NCBI GenBank assembly: GCA_002707785.1
Contig: PANW01000008.1
Span: forward strand, 1 to 38,276
DNA length: 38,276 nucleotides
From: Cellvibrionaceae bacterium
GTDB taxonomy: Bacteria; Pseudomonadota; Gammaproteobacteria; Pseudomonadales; Cellvibrionaceae
Direction: 5' to 3'
The position numbers and the translations under genes were made by a program. How positions within the stretch are numbered: position 1 is the first letter of the stretch; every line of letters begins with the position of its first letter. The notes under the pieces were generated by a model. That model searched no databases, was not told the origin of the DNA, and saw nothing but the letters and a program-made list of their open reading frames with translations. Shown here piece by piece: positions 16,328 through 23,982 of the stretch.

Positions 16328-16765
16328 TTAGGATACCGAAGAAGAATGTTGCAAGGCTTCGTTCAATGCTTTCAAACTGGGCATCTCATCATGCTGTTCG
16401 GCGCTACCACCAATCACGTCCCAATGGGCTTTCGAATCAGTATACAGGTGCTGAACCACCTGAAAGCCTTTCGTTTCCTCTAGCAGACCCACTGGGAGAA
16501 AGTACAGGCCCGTATCCCTCAAGAGATTGGGTACAGGGCTGCCACAACACCCACAAAAGTCCGAGCGAAAGCCGGAGTCTTTCACGTAAGATCGAATGGA
16601 CGATTCACCGCTCAACCATTCAAAATGTGTCTGCTCGATAAAGGTTGCAGCATTAGCCGCTGCACCGGTGGTTTTTCTACACAGAGAACAATGGCATTGA
16701 TACAAGTTAGGCATCTCGCCCGCCACTTCAAACTCTACAGCTCCGCACAAACACTTTCCTATCAT
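16328..16765 (-). CDS. GFA-domain protein (glutathione-dependent formaldehyde-activating enzyme-like)
   Basis: 145 aa protein of the Gfa/CENP-V family, which binds zinc through cysteines. Cys5 and Cys7 lie in the opening KCLCGAVEFE, Cys24, Cys26 and Cys29 in YQCHCSLCRK, and a further cluster in SDFCGCCGSPV (71-74), giving the full Zn-ligand set. Members were named for speeding S-hydroxymethylglutathione formation, but most are unstudied. An 11-codon extension upstream is possible, but the ATG at 16765 has AGGAGAG eight bases before it and gives the family N-terminus. It is a single gene. Confidence 0.88.
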   Translation of the reverse strand: MIGKCLCGAVEFEVAGEMPNLYQCHCSLCRKTTGAAANAATFIEQTHFEWLSGESSIRSYVKDSGFRSDFCGCCGSPVPNLLRDTGLYFLPVGLLEETKGFQVVQHLYTDSKAHWDVIGGSAEQHDEMPSLKALNEALQHSSSVS

Positions 16766-16798
16766 TTCGTGTACTCTCCTACTACCATCACGCGACAA

Positions 16799-17108
16799 TT
16801 AACTTATCGATAGTGATCTATTTATAGATACGGGAAATAACATACATACAATCCCGAGGCTCAGACTAATTCCATTTCAACATTCATCCGCGAGCAGCCA
16901 ACCGCCCAAATATGGAGTCGCGGAGATGCTACGAAGACATATCCAACACCAAACAATTTCCGTAGCTGTTTCCCATAATTCCTAGGTACAATAGAGCATT
17001 CAAACCGGAGCGATATTTTGCCGGTGTTGGTTAAACCTTCTGCGCGATCCTCCACTTCGATTCACGCCAACCAGAATCACACGCTCACACACAGAACCAG
17101 GTAACGCC
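16799..17108. other. Intergenic, no supported gene
   Basis: Contains the promoter of the oxygenase gene and presumably that of the GFA gene. A GTG-started 64-codon minus-strand frame (16861-17055) has no recognised family or clear ribosome-binding site and is not called. Confidence 0.4.
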
Positions 17109-17831
17109 ATGTGGCTAAATCGTGAACACACCACCGATGCAGCAATAGAGGATTATAAGTCCGCGCTAAACCACTCGCATCCTCGACACCTCGTTATCGA
17201 CAATCTATTTGATGCAAACAAACTCGAGTCTGTGGCTCGCGCCCTACACCATACCTCTCACTGGAAAACTCAACAACACACCTACTCTGAGCTCTACGTG
17301 GACAAGCAGCAATGGCAGCAGGCTAGCCCTGAAGAGCGTTTTGTACAGCGCGATTCTTGGCGCCCTGAATTCCTCCAACCACAGGGTTTAAACCTCGAAC
17401 GAGGAGACACCAGAAATGATCATGTCAACGCCAGAGAATTCCTGAATTTTCTGCGCGGAGATGATTTCATGGCCTTCCTTTCACGTGTTTTTAAGGTATC
17501 AATCACCGATATCAATGTCGAAGATCCCGATATTAATACCGCCTACTTTCGTTTAAGCCGCGAAGACTTTGTTGAACAACACGCTGATGATTCACCTGGG
17601 CGTAAGGTGTGCATGTTGCTGTATCTGAACAGAGACTGGAACTGCGATGCCGGCGGGCAGCTTGTTTTCAAAGGCATAGATGACAATCCTATTAGCATAG
17701 CGCCGCTTTACAATCGCTGTGTACTGTTTGACCCTTCCTCAGAAGGCTCAGAGCACTGGGTAGAAGCCCTGAGTGCCAAAGCTCCGCAGGCCTACCGCTA
17801 CAACATCACCAGTTGGTACTGGTCAGAGTAG
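17109..17831 (+). CDS. 2-oxoglutarate/Fe(II)-dependent oxygenase (prolyl-4-hydroxylase-like)
   Basis: 240 aa cytoplasmic double-stranded beta-helix oxygenase. The iron triad is visible as His158-x-Asp160 (EQHADDSPGRK) and distal His216 (GSEHWVEAL), with Arg230 (AYRYNITSWYW) as the likely 2-oxoglutarate carboxylate anchor. The VCMLLYLN and GGQLVFKG strands between them match the prolyl-4-hydroxylase-like group. The substrate, protein or small molecule, cannot be read from sequence. GGTAACGCC precedes the ATG, a weak ribosome-binding site. It is alone on the plus strand, between a GFA gene and a convergent transporter gene. Confidence 0.85.
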   Translation: MWLNREHTTDAAIEDYKSALNHSHPRHLVIDNLFDANKLESVARALHHTSHWKTQQHTYSELYVDKQQWQQASPEERFVQRDSWRPEFLQPQGLNLERGDTRNDHVNAREFLNFLRGDDFMAFLSRVFKVSITDINVEDPDINTAYFRLSREDFVEQHADDSPGRKVCMLLYLNRDWNCDAGGQLVFKGIDDNPISIAPLYNRCVLFDPSSEGSEHWVEALSAKAPQAYRYNITSWYWSE

Positions 17832-17880
17832 CCAGACGCACTCTCTCCTAGTCTGCACGCCTCTCTTGGTCTTCTCACGT

Positions 17881-17916
17881 AGTCTTCAAACCTCACTTAG
17901 CCTTCAAACCTCACTT
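17881..17916. repeat. 18-bp tandem duplication
   Basis: Two adjacent 18-bp units (17881-17898 and 17899-17916) sharing CTTCAAACCTCACTT and differing at one base (AGT against AGC at the start). Noncoding, 50 bases after the oxygenase gene. Probably a simple slippage duplication. Confidence 0.7.
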
Positions 17917-18025
17917 GAGTTGAAAATCTCTACGGCTCGGCAACGCCTACAGAAGACTCGGTTTTCCCTAGCCTTGCCCAACCCGGTGTGAAACTGCGCA
18001 TCAATTGTTTACATGCTCAACGCGG

Positions 18026-18475
18026 TTAATTGCTTCGCGCCAAAAAAAGCCCCGAGATCATCAACAACACTCCAGTACTTCGCTGCCAGTTAAGGGGTGT
18101 CGTGGCTGTGCCTAGCAGTCCAAAGTGATCAATCAGAACCGCGATCAAAATCTGCCCCGTCACGATAAAACAAATCGCATTGCCCACCCCCGTTCGTGGT
18201 GCTAGGTAGGTAATCGACAATACGTAGGTCGCGACAATGATTCCGCCAATGTAGCTATAGGCGGGTGCGCTCGCTAATTCTGTCAACCGGGGCATAGGAA
18301 TACGATTGACAGCGATATAACTAGCGACAAAGACCAACCCGACCACAAACAGTATTAGCGCCGGGTAGACCACACTGCCTAGAGACTTACTCAAACTGGC
18401 GTTAGCGGCTGCCTGCACGGGAATGAGGCCACCCGCACAGACAGCAATGATAGGAAGCAACAACCACATTTTCAT
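18026..18475 (-). CDS. DMT-family membrane protein (YdcZ/DUF606 type)
   Basis: 149 aa with five hydrophobic segments, the five-TM half-transporter layout of the YdcZ/DUF606 DMT proteins. An N-terminal MKMWLLLPIIAVCAGGLIPVQAAANASL opens the first helix-loop, SYIGGIIVATYVLS and GNAICFIVTGQILIAVLIDHFG follow, and a C-terminal GVLLMISGLFLARSN helix closes it. Such proteins usually pair as dimers; the substrate is unknown. It is last in a four-gene minus-strand operon and starts 10 bases after the tautomerase gene. ATG at 18475 is chosen over the adjacent upstream GTG. Confidence 0.8.
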   Translation of the reverse strand: MKMWLLLPIIAVCAGGLIPVQAAANASLSKSLGSVVYPALILFVVGLVFVASYIAVNRIPMPRLTELASAPAYSYIGGIIVATYVLSITYLAPRTGVGNAICFIVTGQILIAVLIDHFGLLGTATTPLNWQRSTGVLLMISGLFLARSN

Positions 18476-18485
18476 CACAGCTCGC

Positions 18486-18686
18486 CTAAGTCGCTTTGCG
18501 AAGTTCAGTCACTTGATCAAATCCTATACCCCAGTTGTCGGTTTCGACTTCATCGATCACAACAAACGTGGTTTTGGGATTCTTATCGAGCACCTTCACC
18601 AACAATTGTGTCGTCCCTTGAATCAACTGTTTCTTTTGCTCTGCTGTCACCCCTTCATTGGTGACCTTAATGTTAACGTATGGCAT
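18486..18686 (-). CDS. 4-oxalocrotonate tautomerase family protein
   Basis: 66 aa small tautomerase. After Met removal the N-terminus is Pro (MPYVNIKVTNEGVTAEQKKQ), the catalytic base of the 4-OT family, followed by the family helix QLIQGTTQLLVKVLDKNP and the TFVVIDEV strand. The family keto-enol tautomerises unsaturated acids as a homohexamer. Length fits the family (60-75 aa). A start five codons upstream is open, but the catalytic Pro must follow the initiator Met and GGAG lies nine bases before this ATG, so 18686 is the start. It sits in an operon with GST and NTF2-like genes. Confidence 0.9.
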   Translation of the reverse strand: MPYVNIKVTNEGVTAEQKKQLIQGTTQLLVKVLDKNPKTTFVVIDEVETDNWGIGFDQVTELRKAT

Positions 18687-18733
18687 AGTTTCAGACTCCA
18701 TCGTGTTGAGTGGATAAATTTAAGAAAAAACAG

Positions 18734-19102
18734 TTATAGATCTGCGTACATTTTGTTGACGATTTTCCAACGCGCCTCTTCTTTAAGTAGTCCCAAAAAA
18801 TCGATATAGGTTCTTCCCAACAGAGGGCACACCAGCTTGACCATGGCTTGATCTCCTATTAAATCAATCGACAGAATCCGGTACAGAAACTGCACGCCCT
18901 GTGCGGCCGGCACTTCACGTTGCGCGACCAACTTTAACCATTCGGATAAACTGCGTCGCAATCCTGGTGCCTGCAAATTGGCGTCGGCGTGAAAAATCTG
19001 TCGTAACTTGTCGACATCGGCGTGGTGTAAACCTTCAAAATAGTCTTGCACCGTCGCTGTGATTGAGTCGATATCTTGGTTCACTAAATTGTGTGTATTC
19101 AC
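18734..19102 (-). CDS. NTF2-like protein (lumazine-binding-like/DUF4440 group)
   Basis: 122 aa small alpha+beta protein of the NTF2/SnoaL superfamily. TATVQDYFEGLHHADVDKLRQIFHADANL is the characteristic N-terminal helix pair leading into the first strand; YRILSIDLIGDQAMVKLVC and TYIDFLGLLKEEARWKIVNKMYADL are the sheet with the closing W-KIVNK motif. The function cannot be predicted beyond small-molecule binding or turnover. The start is uncertain: a GTG at 19102 has GAGGGA seven bases before it, and another GTG at 19117 lacks one. It is the second gene of the GST operon, 21 bases from GST. Confidence 0.75.
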   Translation of the reverse strand: MNTHNLVNQDIDSITATVQDYFEGLHHADVDKLRQIFHADANLQAPGLRRSLSEWLKLVAQREVPAAQGVQFLYRILSIDLIGDQAMVKLVCPLLGRTYIDFLGLLKEEARWKIVNKMYADL

Positions 19103-19123
19103 AGAATCATCCCTCACAACGCT

Positions 19124-19735
19124 TCAGGCGGCAGATTGCTGTTGCTCGATTTGCACCGCTTGCTGAAAACTGGGCATCGCCAAAATCCGATCAATCATGC
19201 TCATCGCTTTCGGCCCTATGGTGATTGTTACAGGGAAGCTATTCCCCCAGCGAGAATAAACCGCCAGCATGATGTCAGCTGCAGAAGCTCGTCCGCCACC
19301 GAGAAATGGCTGTTCACCGAGTTGGTCTTCAACCACCTGCCAGAGTGAATTGATTGCTTGTGCAGCGGACTCGAAGACCTGCTGGCGTGTTTCAATGTTG
19401 CTAATGTTTTGTGCCGCAAAAAACAGGCGCCCATAGGCTGGATGCATAGTGGCGTTGGCAAACATAATATTTTCCACGGCCTGGTGACGTGCAGCGGCAT
19501 CATTGACCGGCAGCATCGGGCTATTGTGCTTGTTGAGCAGATAAATCATCGCCGCCGCACCTTCACGCAACACGGTATTGCCATCCACCAACACAGGGAC
19601 AGTACCCACCGGATTGAGTGAGGTGAAGTTCTCAACCTGTTGACGATGAATAATCTCTACCGGCTGTTGCAGCTCTCGCAGAGCGACATGAGTGGCGAGC
19701 GAACAGGCATCAGGCAAGATATAAAGTGTGTACAT
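19124..19735 (-). CDS. Glutathione S-transferase
   Basis: 203 aa cytoplasmic GST resembling bacterial beta-class/GstA-like enzymes. The N-terminal thioredoxin-like domain reads MYTLYILPDACSLATHVALR, with the active-site region around Cys11/Ser12. NPVGTVPVLVDG holds the cis-Pro, and the gamma-Glu-binding GAAAMIYL lies where ES-AI is usual. The helical C-terminal domain (about 85-203) contains FLGGGRASAADIMLAVYSRW, the N-capping-box region. A longer frame exists, but the ATG at 19735 has GGAG six bases before it. It is first gene of the operon divergent from a LysR regulator. Confidence 0.92.
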   Translation of the reverse strand: MYTLYILPDACSLATHVALRELQQPVEIIHRQQVENFTSLNPVGTVPVLVDGNTVLREGAAAMIYLLNKHNSPMLPVNDAAARHQAVENIMFANATMHPAYGRLFFAAQNISNIETRQQVFESAAQAINSLWQVVEDQLGEQPFLGGGRASAADIMLAVYSRWGNSFPVTITIGPKAMSMIDRILAMPSFQQAVQIEQQQSAA

Positions 19736-19922
19736 AGCATTCTCCAGTTGTTGTAAAAAACCCGCAGAGCCCCAAGGTTCCGGCGGTGTGTTATCGAGAA
19801 GAATCATTCACAGCCAACACCCCACATAGAGAACGCCAGGCGTAAAGGGGCTGCAACGAATCGACGAAAATCAGTCTAGAGGGTTACCTATCCTCGATAT
19901 ATGGCTACAATAAGAACCATTA

Positions 19923-19939
19923 GTTTCCATAACGGAAAC
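19923..19939. promoter_or_regulatory. LysR-type operator (GTTTCC-N5-GGAAAC)
   Basis: A perfect dyad GTTTCC/GGAAAC with a 5-base spacer, containing a T-N11-A core, lies between the divergent LysR gene and the GST operon. This is the position and symmetry expected of a LysR-family recognition site. Confidence 0.7.
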
Positions 19940-20007
19940 AATAAACTCACTTGATACCACAGAACCCGCAATCGAGCCTGTGGATAAACCCGAGGAATCA
20001 CCGCCCA

Positions 20008-20886
20008 GTGGACAAATTACGAGCCATTGAACTGTTTGTGCGACTGGCAGATCTAGGCAGCTTCACCCGTGTTGCCGAGCAAACAAACGCATCAAAGTCG
20101 ATGATCAGCAAAGAGATTAAGAGGTTGGAAGAATCACTGGGCGCGCGGCTATTACATCGCTCGACTCGCAATGTACGGCTGACTCATGTGGGGGAGGGCT
20201 ACCTGCAGCGCGCTCGCGACATACTTGCCAAGCTCGACGACGCCAATAACTTCGTGCAGGAGCTGCAACACAGCCCTAGAGGAAAACTCAAAATTAATGT
20301 GCCTATGGTGTTGGGCATCACCGATTTATCGCACATGTTCGCCGATTTCATGCGGGCCTACCCCGACATCGAATTGGACATTCATCTGGGCGATGAAGAC
20401 GTCGACTTGGTCGAGCAGGGATTTGATTTAGGCTTTCGCGCGGCCAGCCGCTCATTTGATTCTAGTTATGTGGGTCGCCCACTAACGGCGTTTAACTATC
20501 ACGTTTGCGCATCACCAGACTACCTCGACACTCACCCAGTAATCGAATTGCCTCGAGACCTGCAGAACCACAATTGTTTTGTGTACAGCTACTTTAAAGG
20601 AAAAGACATTTGGCCTATCGAAGATGGCATTGCCATTAGCGGCAATCTCAAAGTAAACAACACCCTGTTTATGTTAGAAGCGGTAAAGTCTGGCTTGGGC
20701 ATTGGCTTTCTTCCCAGCTTCGTCTGTGACAGCGCGCTAAAGAATAAGCAAGTGAGCGAAATACTCGCCAGTTCAGAAAAGCCGAAGCTAACCCTCTATG
20801 CGCTCTACCCGGCGAGACACCTCGTGCCCGCTAAGATAATTCAGTGCATAGATTTCATGGAGCAGTGGTTTTCAGACAAGGCTTAG
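20008..20886 (+). CDS. LysR-family transcriptional regulator
   Basis: 292 aa. The N-terminal winged HTH (about 1-60; MDKLRAIELFVRLADLGSF, then EQTNASKSMISKEIKRLEESLGARLLHRSTR) is classic for the AaeR/DmlR-like branch. The effector domain (about 90-290) contains GLGIGFLPSFV near the C-terminus, the usual LTTR element. The frame opens 19 codons earlier, but the GTG at 20008 gives the standard length and N-terminus, with GAGGA about 11 bases upstream. It diverges from GST, and the dyad at 19923-19939 lies between them, so control of that operon is likely. The inducer is unknown. Confidence 0.9.
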   Translation: MDKLRAIELFVRLADLGSFTRVAEQTNASKSMISKEIKRLEESLGARLLHRSTRNVRLTHVGEGYLQRARDILAKLDDANNFVQELQHSPRGKLKINVPMVLGITDLSHMFADFMRAYPDIELDIHLGDEDVDLVEQGFDLGFRAASRSFDSSYVGRPLTAFNYHVCASPDYLDTHPVIELPRDLQNHNCFVYSYFKGKDIWPIEDGIAISGNLKVNNTLFMLEAVKSGLGIGFLPSFVCDSALKNKQVSEILASSEKPKLTLYALYPARHLVPAKIIQCIDFMEQWFSDKA

Positions 20887-20942
20887 GGCGAAAGCAAAAG
20901 GTGCGTTAATGCGTCACTAGCTATACAACTCCTGACGACAGC

Positions 20943-20972
20943 AACCTTAGCGCTAATTTGGGCGCCAAGGTT
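20943..20972. terminator. Strong hairpin between convergent genes
   Basis: AACCTT-a-GCGC pairs with GCGC-c-AAGGTT around an eight-base loop. It lies between the ends of the LysR gene and the convergent DUF1059 gene, so it probably terminates one or both. No long U-tract follows. Confidence 0.5.
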
Positions 20973-20984
20973 CACGCTTAGATT

Positions 20985-21239
20985 TTAACTGTCAGGTAAA
21001 TCGTCAAAGGCTTTCCTTCTCGACTCAAACCATTCTTTCATGGCGGCCGGATCTTTCATCAGTTCCTGCATTTCTTGCATGGCTTGCATGGCTTGCATGG
21101 CTTGCAAATGAGCAGAATCTTTCTGCTGATACATATCCATACCATGCTGCTTACTCAATTCAGCCATCTCATCAAAAGAACTCGCCTGGAACTTTTGATT
21201 ACAGGCACCACCCAGCTCACTACACGTCATAGTTTTCAT
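20985..21239 (-). CDS. DUF1059-like small protein with MQA repeats
   Basis: 84 aa. The first half (MKTMTCSELGGACNQKFQASSFDEMAEL) matches the short DUF1059 pattern, with conserved Cys6 and Cys13 and a following helix. The second half contains a methionine- and glutamine-rich repeat, QAMQAMQAMQEMQELM, then MKEWFESRRKAFDDLP, predicted helical. The repeat is encoded by nearly perfect 9-bp units, so its length may vary between strains. Function unknown. GGAGGGAATCCG precedes the ATG. Confidence 0.75.
   Translation of the reverse strand: MKTMTCSELGGACNQKFQASSFDEMAELSKQHGMDMYQQKDSAHLQAMQAMQAMQEMQELMKDPAAMKEWFESRRKAFDDLPDS
21074..21106 (-). repeat. 9-bp tandem repeat inside the DUF1059-like gene
   Basis: Three exact copies of CTTGCATGG (21074-21082, 21083-21091, 21092-21100) and a partial fourth. 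A multiple of three, so slippage would add or remove MQA-type triplets without breaking the frame. Confidence 0.85.
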
Positions 21240-21395
21240 CGGATTCCCTCCATACTAAACATTTAGTCAATCTGCCCTAACACAAATAGCCGCGACGTTA
21301 TGACACACTGCAAGTAAACACTAGACAATGTCGACGGTTTACACAATAAAGCCTGCAACAACCAAACGCTCTACCGGTGACACTCGCCACATTGA

Positions 21396-22358
21396 CTAGG
21401 AATCTTGCAGATTGAAATCCCCCTTGAGAGAAGACTTCAATATGTAGCGTTGCGTGCTCCTTTCTAAGAATTCGTCGCTGATGTAAGGGTTGTTCAAGCG
21501 AATGATACGCCTAGACTTGAGCTTCAATCGCTTTAGATCCTCTTGATAGGTTTTCGCAAAATGTTCGGCAAATGAACCATCGAGTATCGCTCGTCGCAAC
21601 CCTAATTCAATTCGCGTGGCCAGCGCAGGATTGGTCTTGCTGGTGAAAAAAGTTGACGTCGACGGATACGAGAACAGCAGGTTTGGCTCAATCATAAGCT
21701 GCTCATAGGGATGGTTTTCAAGGTCTTCATAGGCTTCATTCGCGCCACGCAAAAAACACTGAAAGCGACCCGCCAGCAACATCGAAAACAGAGATTCATA
21801 ATTGACACTGGTCATTACTTTTAGAGAATTCTGTTTTAGAATCTTGGTATCTGGCCAATGGGCACCTTGGCCGAAGATAATACCGCGATTGTTGATATCC
21901 AAATGGCCACGGATATTCTCAAACAGCTTTTCGTCGTCTCTGCGGATAATGCACACCCGATAGCCTATCAGACCTTCATCAGAGATCACCCGAATAGGAA
22001 GCAACGCATCTTCGCGCTCGTTGTCAATCACCGCATTAACAACATCTAACGAGGTACCTTGCTGCCTGATCAGTGTTGCCAACGCTCGTTTTTGGCTCAT
22101 GGGCTCAGCCCTAGTGATTGTTACCGAGCCGAGTTCTTCCTCCGTTTTGTGAAAAGCCAACGCTAGTAACGTTCTCGTTTGCTCGGCATCATAGTTGCGG
22201 TGCCAGAGCTTGACCGTTGATGATTGCGCAACGGCGGATTCACTCGAAGCATAGACGCTGCAACAACAGAGCACGATTAAGTGGGCAATCTGTAACAATG
22301 GGAGCTTTAGAGCTGTGATCAGCGCTCGGGAGAGTTGAAAGCGTAGCGCGACCGTCAT
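21396..22358 (-). CDS. Periplasmic solute-binding-like protein, copy B
   Basis: 320 aa exported protein of the transporter-substrate-binding (PBPb/SBP_bac_3-like) type. The N-terminal hydrophobic segment (about 12-37, LITALKLPLLQIAHLIVLCCCSVYASS) is a signal peptide. The mature part opens KLWHRNYDAEQTRTLLALAF and has GLIGYRVCIIRRDDEKLF, GAHWPDTKILKQN and a Cys in CFLRGANEA. It is clearly paralogous to the upstream gene: shared motifs are LW-RN-D, RVC-IR, WPDT-ILK and CFLRGA-E. Its ATG overlaps the upstream stop by four bases, so the two are translationally coupled. No permease or ATPase is adjacent, so a sensory or accessory role is as likely as transport. Confidence 0.75.
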   Translation of the reverse strand: MTVALRFQLSRALITALKLPLLQIAHLIVLCCCSVYASSESAVAQSSTVKLWHRNYDAEQTRTLLALAFHKTEEELGSVTITRAEPMSQKRALATLIRQQGTSLDVVNAVIDNEREDALLPIRVISDEGLIGYRVCIIRRDDEKLFENIRGHLDINNRGIIFGQGAHWPDTKILKQNSLKVMTSVNYESLFSMLLAGRFQCFLRGANEAYEDLENHPYEQLMIEPNLLFSYPSTSTFFTSKTNPALATRIELGLRRAILDGSFAEHFAKTYQEDLKRLKLKSRRIIRLNNPYISDEFLERSTQRYILKSSLKGDFNLQDS

Positions 22359-23308
22359 GAATCAAAGGCCTTTATGCGATGAATCTTTTCCAGTGCTCGA
22401 GAAGGCGCGGGGTTGTTAATAAGAATTCTACGGCGTTGATTGAGCTTCAGTCTAGACAAACTATCACCGAGTTCTCGATTTAGCAGCTGTTGATAACTGC
22501 CGTCATCGAAGGCACGCAGCAACCCCAACTCCAAACGTGCAGCCAGTTCTGGATTACTTTTACGCACATAGATAACCCCCGGCTGGGAGTACTGAATGAG
22601 CAGCGCTTCTTCTAGAGCAAGCCATGATTGGTGTCGTTGATATTCAGGCATGACCTCCTGTGCACCTCGCAGAAAGCAGTCGCAATCACCGCGCTTGAGC
22701 ATGGTAAACAATTCTTGATAATACGCAGAGGTAGCAACATGCAATCCATTGCGTTTAAGAATATCGGTATCTGGCCAATCGCTACCCTGACAAATAGACA
22801 GCTCGGACTGAGCAAAATCAAATGCCGTTCGAATTAGATCAAAACGCGACTGCTCGCCTTTGCGGATTAAACACACCCGTTTACCTAACAATCCCTTCAG
22901 AATCGGGAAAGACAGCGTTAGGAAGTTCTCATCGTGAACACTCGAGGCCGCACTCATTACATCCAGCACAGAGCCATTGGTGAGATCTGCTATGGCCTCC
23001 CCTTGCTCCATCGGCGTCGATTTTCTCACTTCGGTGGCCGGATAGAGATCTTGAGTCTTCGCCAATGCCAAGGCCACAAACTTGTCCACCGGGGCTGTAT
23101 CGAAGTTGCGATTCCACAAGACGATGTACGGGCTATTCAAGCGGCTAGCGCTTGATAAAGGTAAGCTAGCGCTCGTTTCTGCCTCAGAGGCGTGGAGACG
23201 TGGGATGACAAAAAAAACCAACAGCAGAAAGAGAAATACAAAGCGGATGATTTTTGAGGCCATACTGCCACCCTGAATCCACTCGTTTGATGTTCCATCA
23301 ACAGTCAT
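22355..23308 (-). CDS. Periplasmic solute-binding-like protein, copy A
   Basis: 317 aa exported paralogue of the downstream gene. A signal segment (about 20-41, IIRFVFLFLLLVFFVIPRLHASE) is followed by IVLWNRNFDTAPVDKFVALAL, LLGKRVCLIRKGEQ, GSDWPDTDILKRN and DCDCFLRGAQEV. The start at 23308 has AGGAAG five bases upstream, but an in-frame ATG at 23263 would give a more normal signal peptide. The conserved closing SRLKLNQRRRILINNPAPS also occurs in the partner as KRLKLKSRRIIRLNNP. First gene of the pair; the 674 bases upstream hold its promoter but no recognised transporter partner. Confidence 0.75.
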   Translation of the reverse strand: MTVDGTSNEWIQGGSMASKIIRFVFLFLLLVFFVIPRLHASEAETSASLPLSSASRLNSPYIVLWNRNFDTAPVDKFVALALAKTQDLYPATEVRKSTPMEQGEAIADLTNGSVLDVMSAASSVHDENFLTLSFPILKGLLGKRVCLIRKGEQSRFDLIRTAFDFAQSELSICQGSDWPDTDILKRNGLHVATSAYYQELFTMLKRGDCDCFLRGAQEVMPEYQRHQSWLALEEALLIQYSQPGVIYVRKSNPELAARLELGLLRAFDDGSYQQLLNRELGDSLSRLKLNQRRRILINNPAPSRALEKIHRIKAFDS

Positions 23309-23982
23309 GCTTACTTCCTGTTACGTCTTTTCGACTCGGATGACTGCCCTCATTTTAGCCAAAGAACGCCTGATAAGACCAGCGAAACCTCTTGGCCCGT
23401 CAAGACTGCGGCCATCAAGCTACTGCACTAGGGTCAGTGCCATAACTCTGGTCAATCACATGTTCTGTACCTGTACGGGTCGTTTATTGTGTCTAGCGAG
23501 AGCGGAGCCCGTTCATTGGTCTCAAAGTAGCCGCAAAACAGCTCGAACTCTGTCAATACAGCAAACTTTGGACACCAAAGAGAATTTGTGACCAAATATT
23601 CACTCGACGTAGGAGTATCTACTAAGAAAACACTGCGTGGGCAATAGCGGCAACTAGATCGACTTCCTCCGCTGCTAGCCCAGCCCCCTAGTAAATGGCT
23701 GGTTCCTGTCAATATCAAGGATGCAGTTCCTCTTGCTCGCTAAGCTCATAGCATGATTGTATTCACAGTATCTCGTAGCGACTGCGCACTCCTTCTTGAG
23801 TCTCACATTTGATCCGATGTAAACTCCGCCCTCACCTGAGCTAGACCGAACTCAAGGGTCCGCGTTATTACACGCAAGAAAGGCATATCAGCTCTATTGC
23901 CTTCCCCCGAACTCATTGATATCTACACTCCATCACGGCGTAACCTTCTATCAAGAAGGTAAACCAGGAAGATTTTTGCAGT
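23309..23982. other. 674-bp intergenic region
   Basis: Two mid-size open frames (plus 23307-23591, minus 23452-23718) have no ribosome-binding site, no family match and protein sequence of random appearance. No tRNA, repeat or strong terminator was found. The region must contain the promoters for the divergent binding-protein pair and the kinase fusion gene. Confidence 0.45.

Noticed and set aside
16861-17055. 64-codon minus-strand ORF upstream of the oxygenase
   Set aside because: GTG start without a ribosome-binding site, random-looking protein.
23307-23718. Two antisense ORFs in the 674-bp gap
   Set aside because: They overlap each other, have no ribosome-binding site and no sensible protein pattern.
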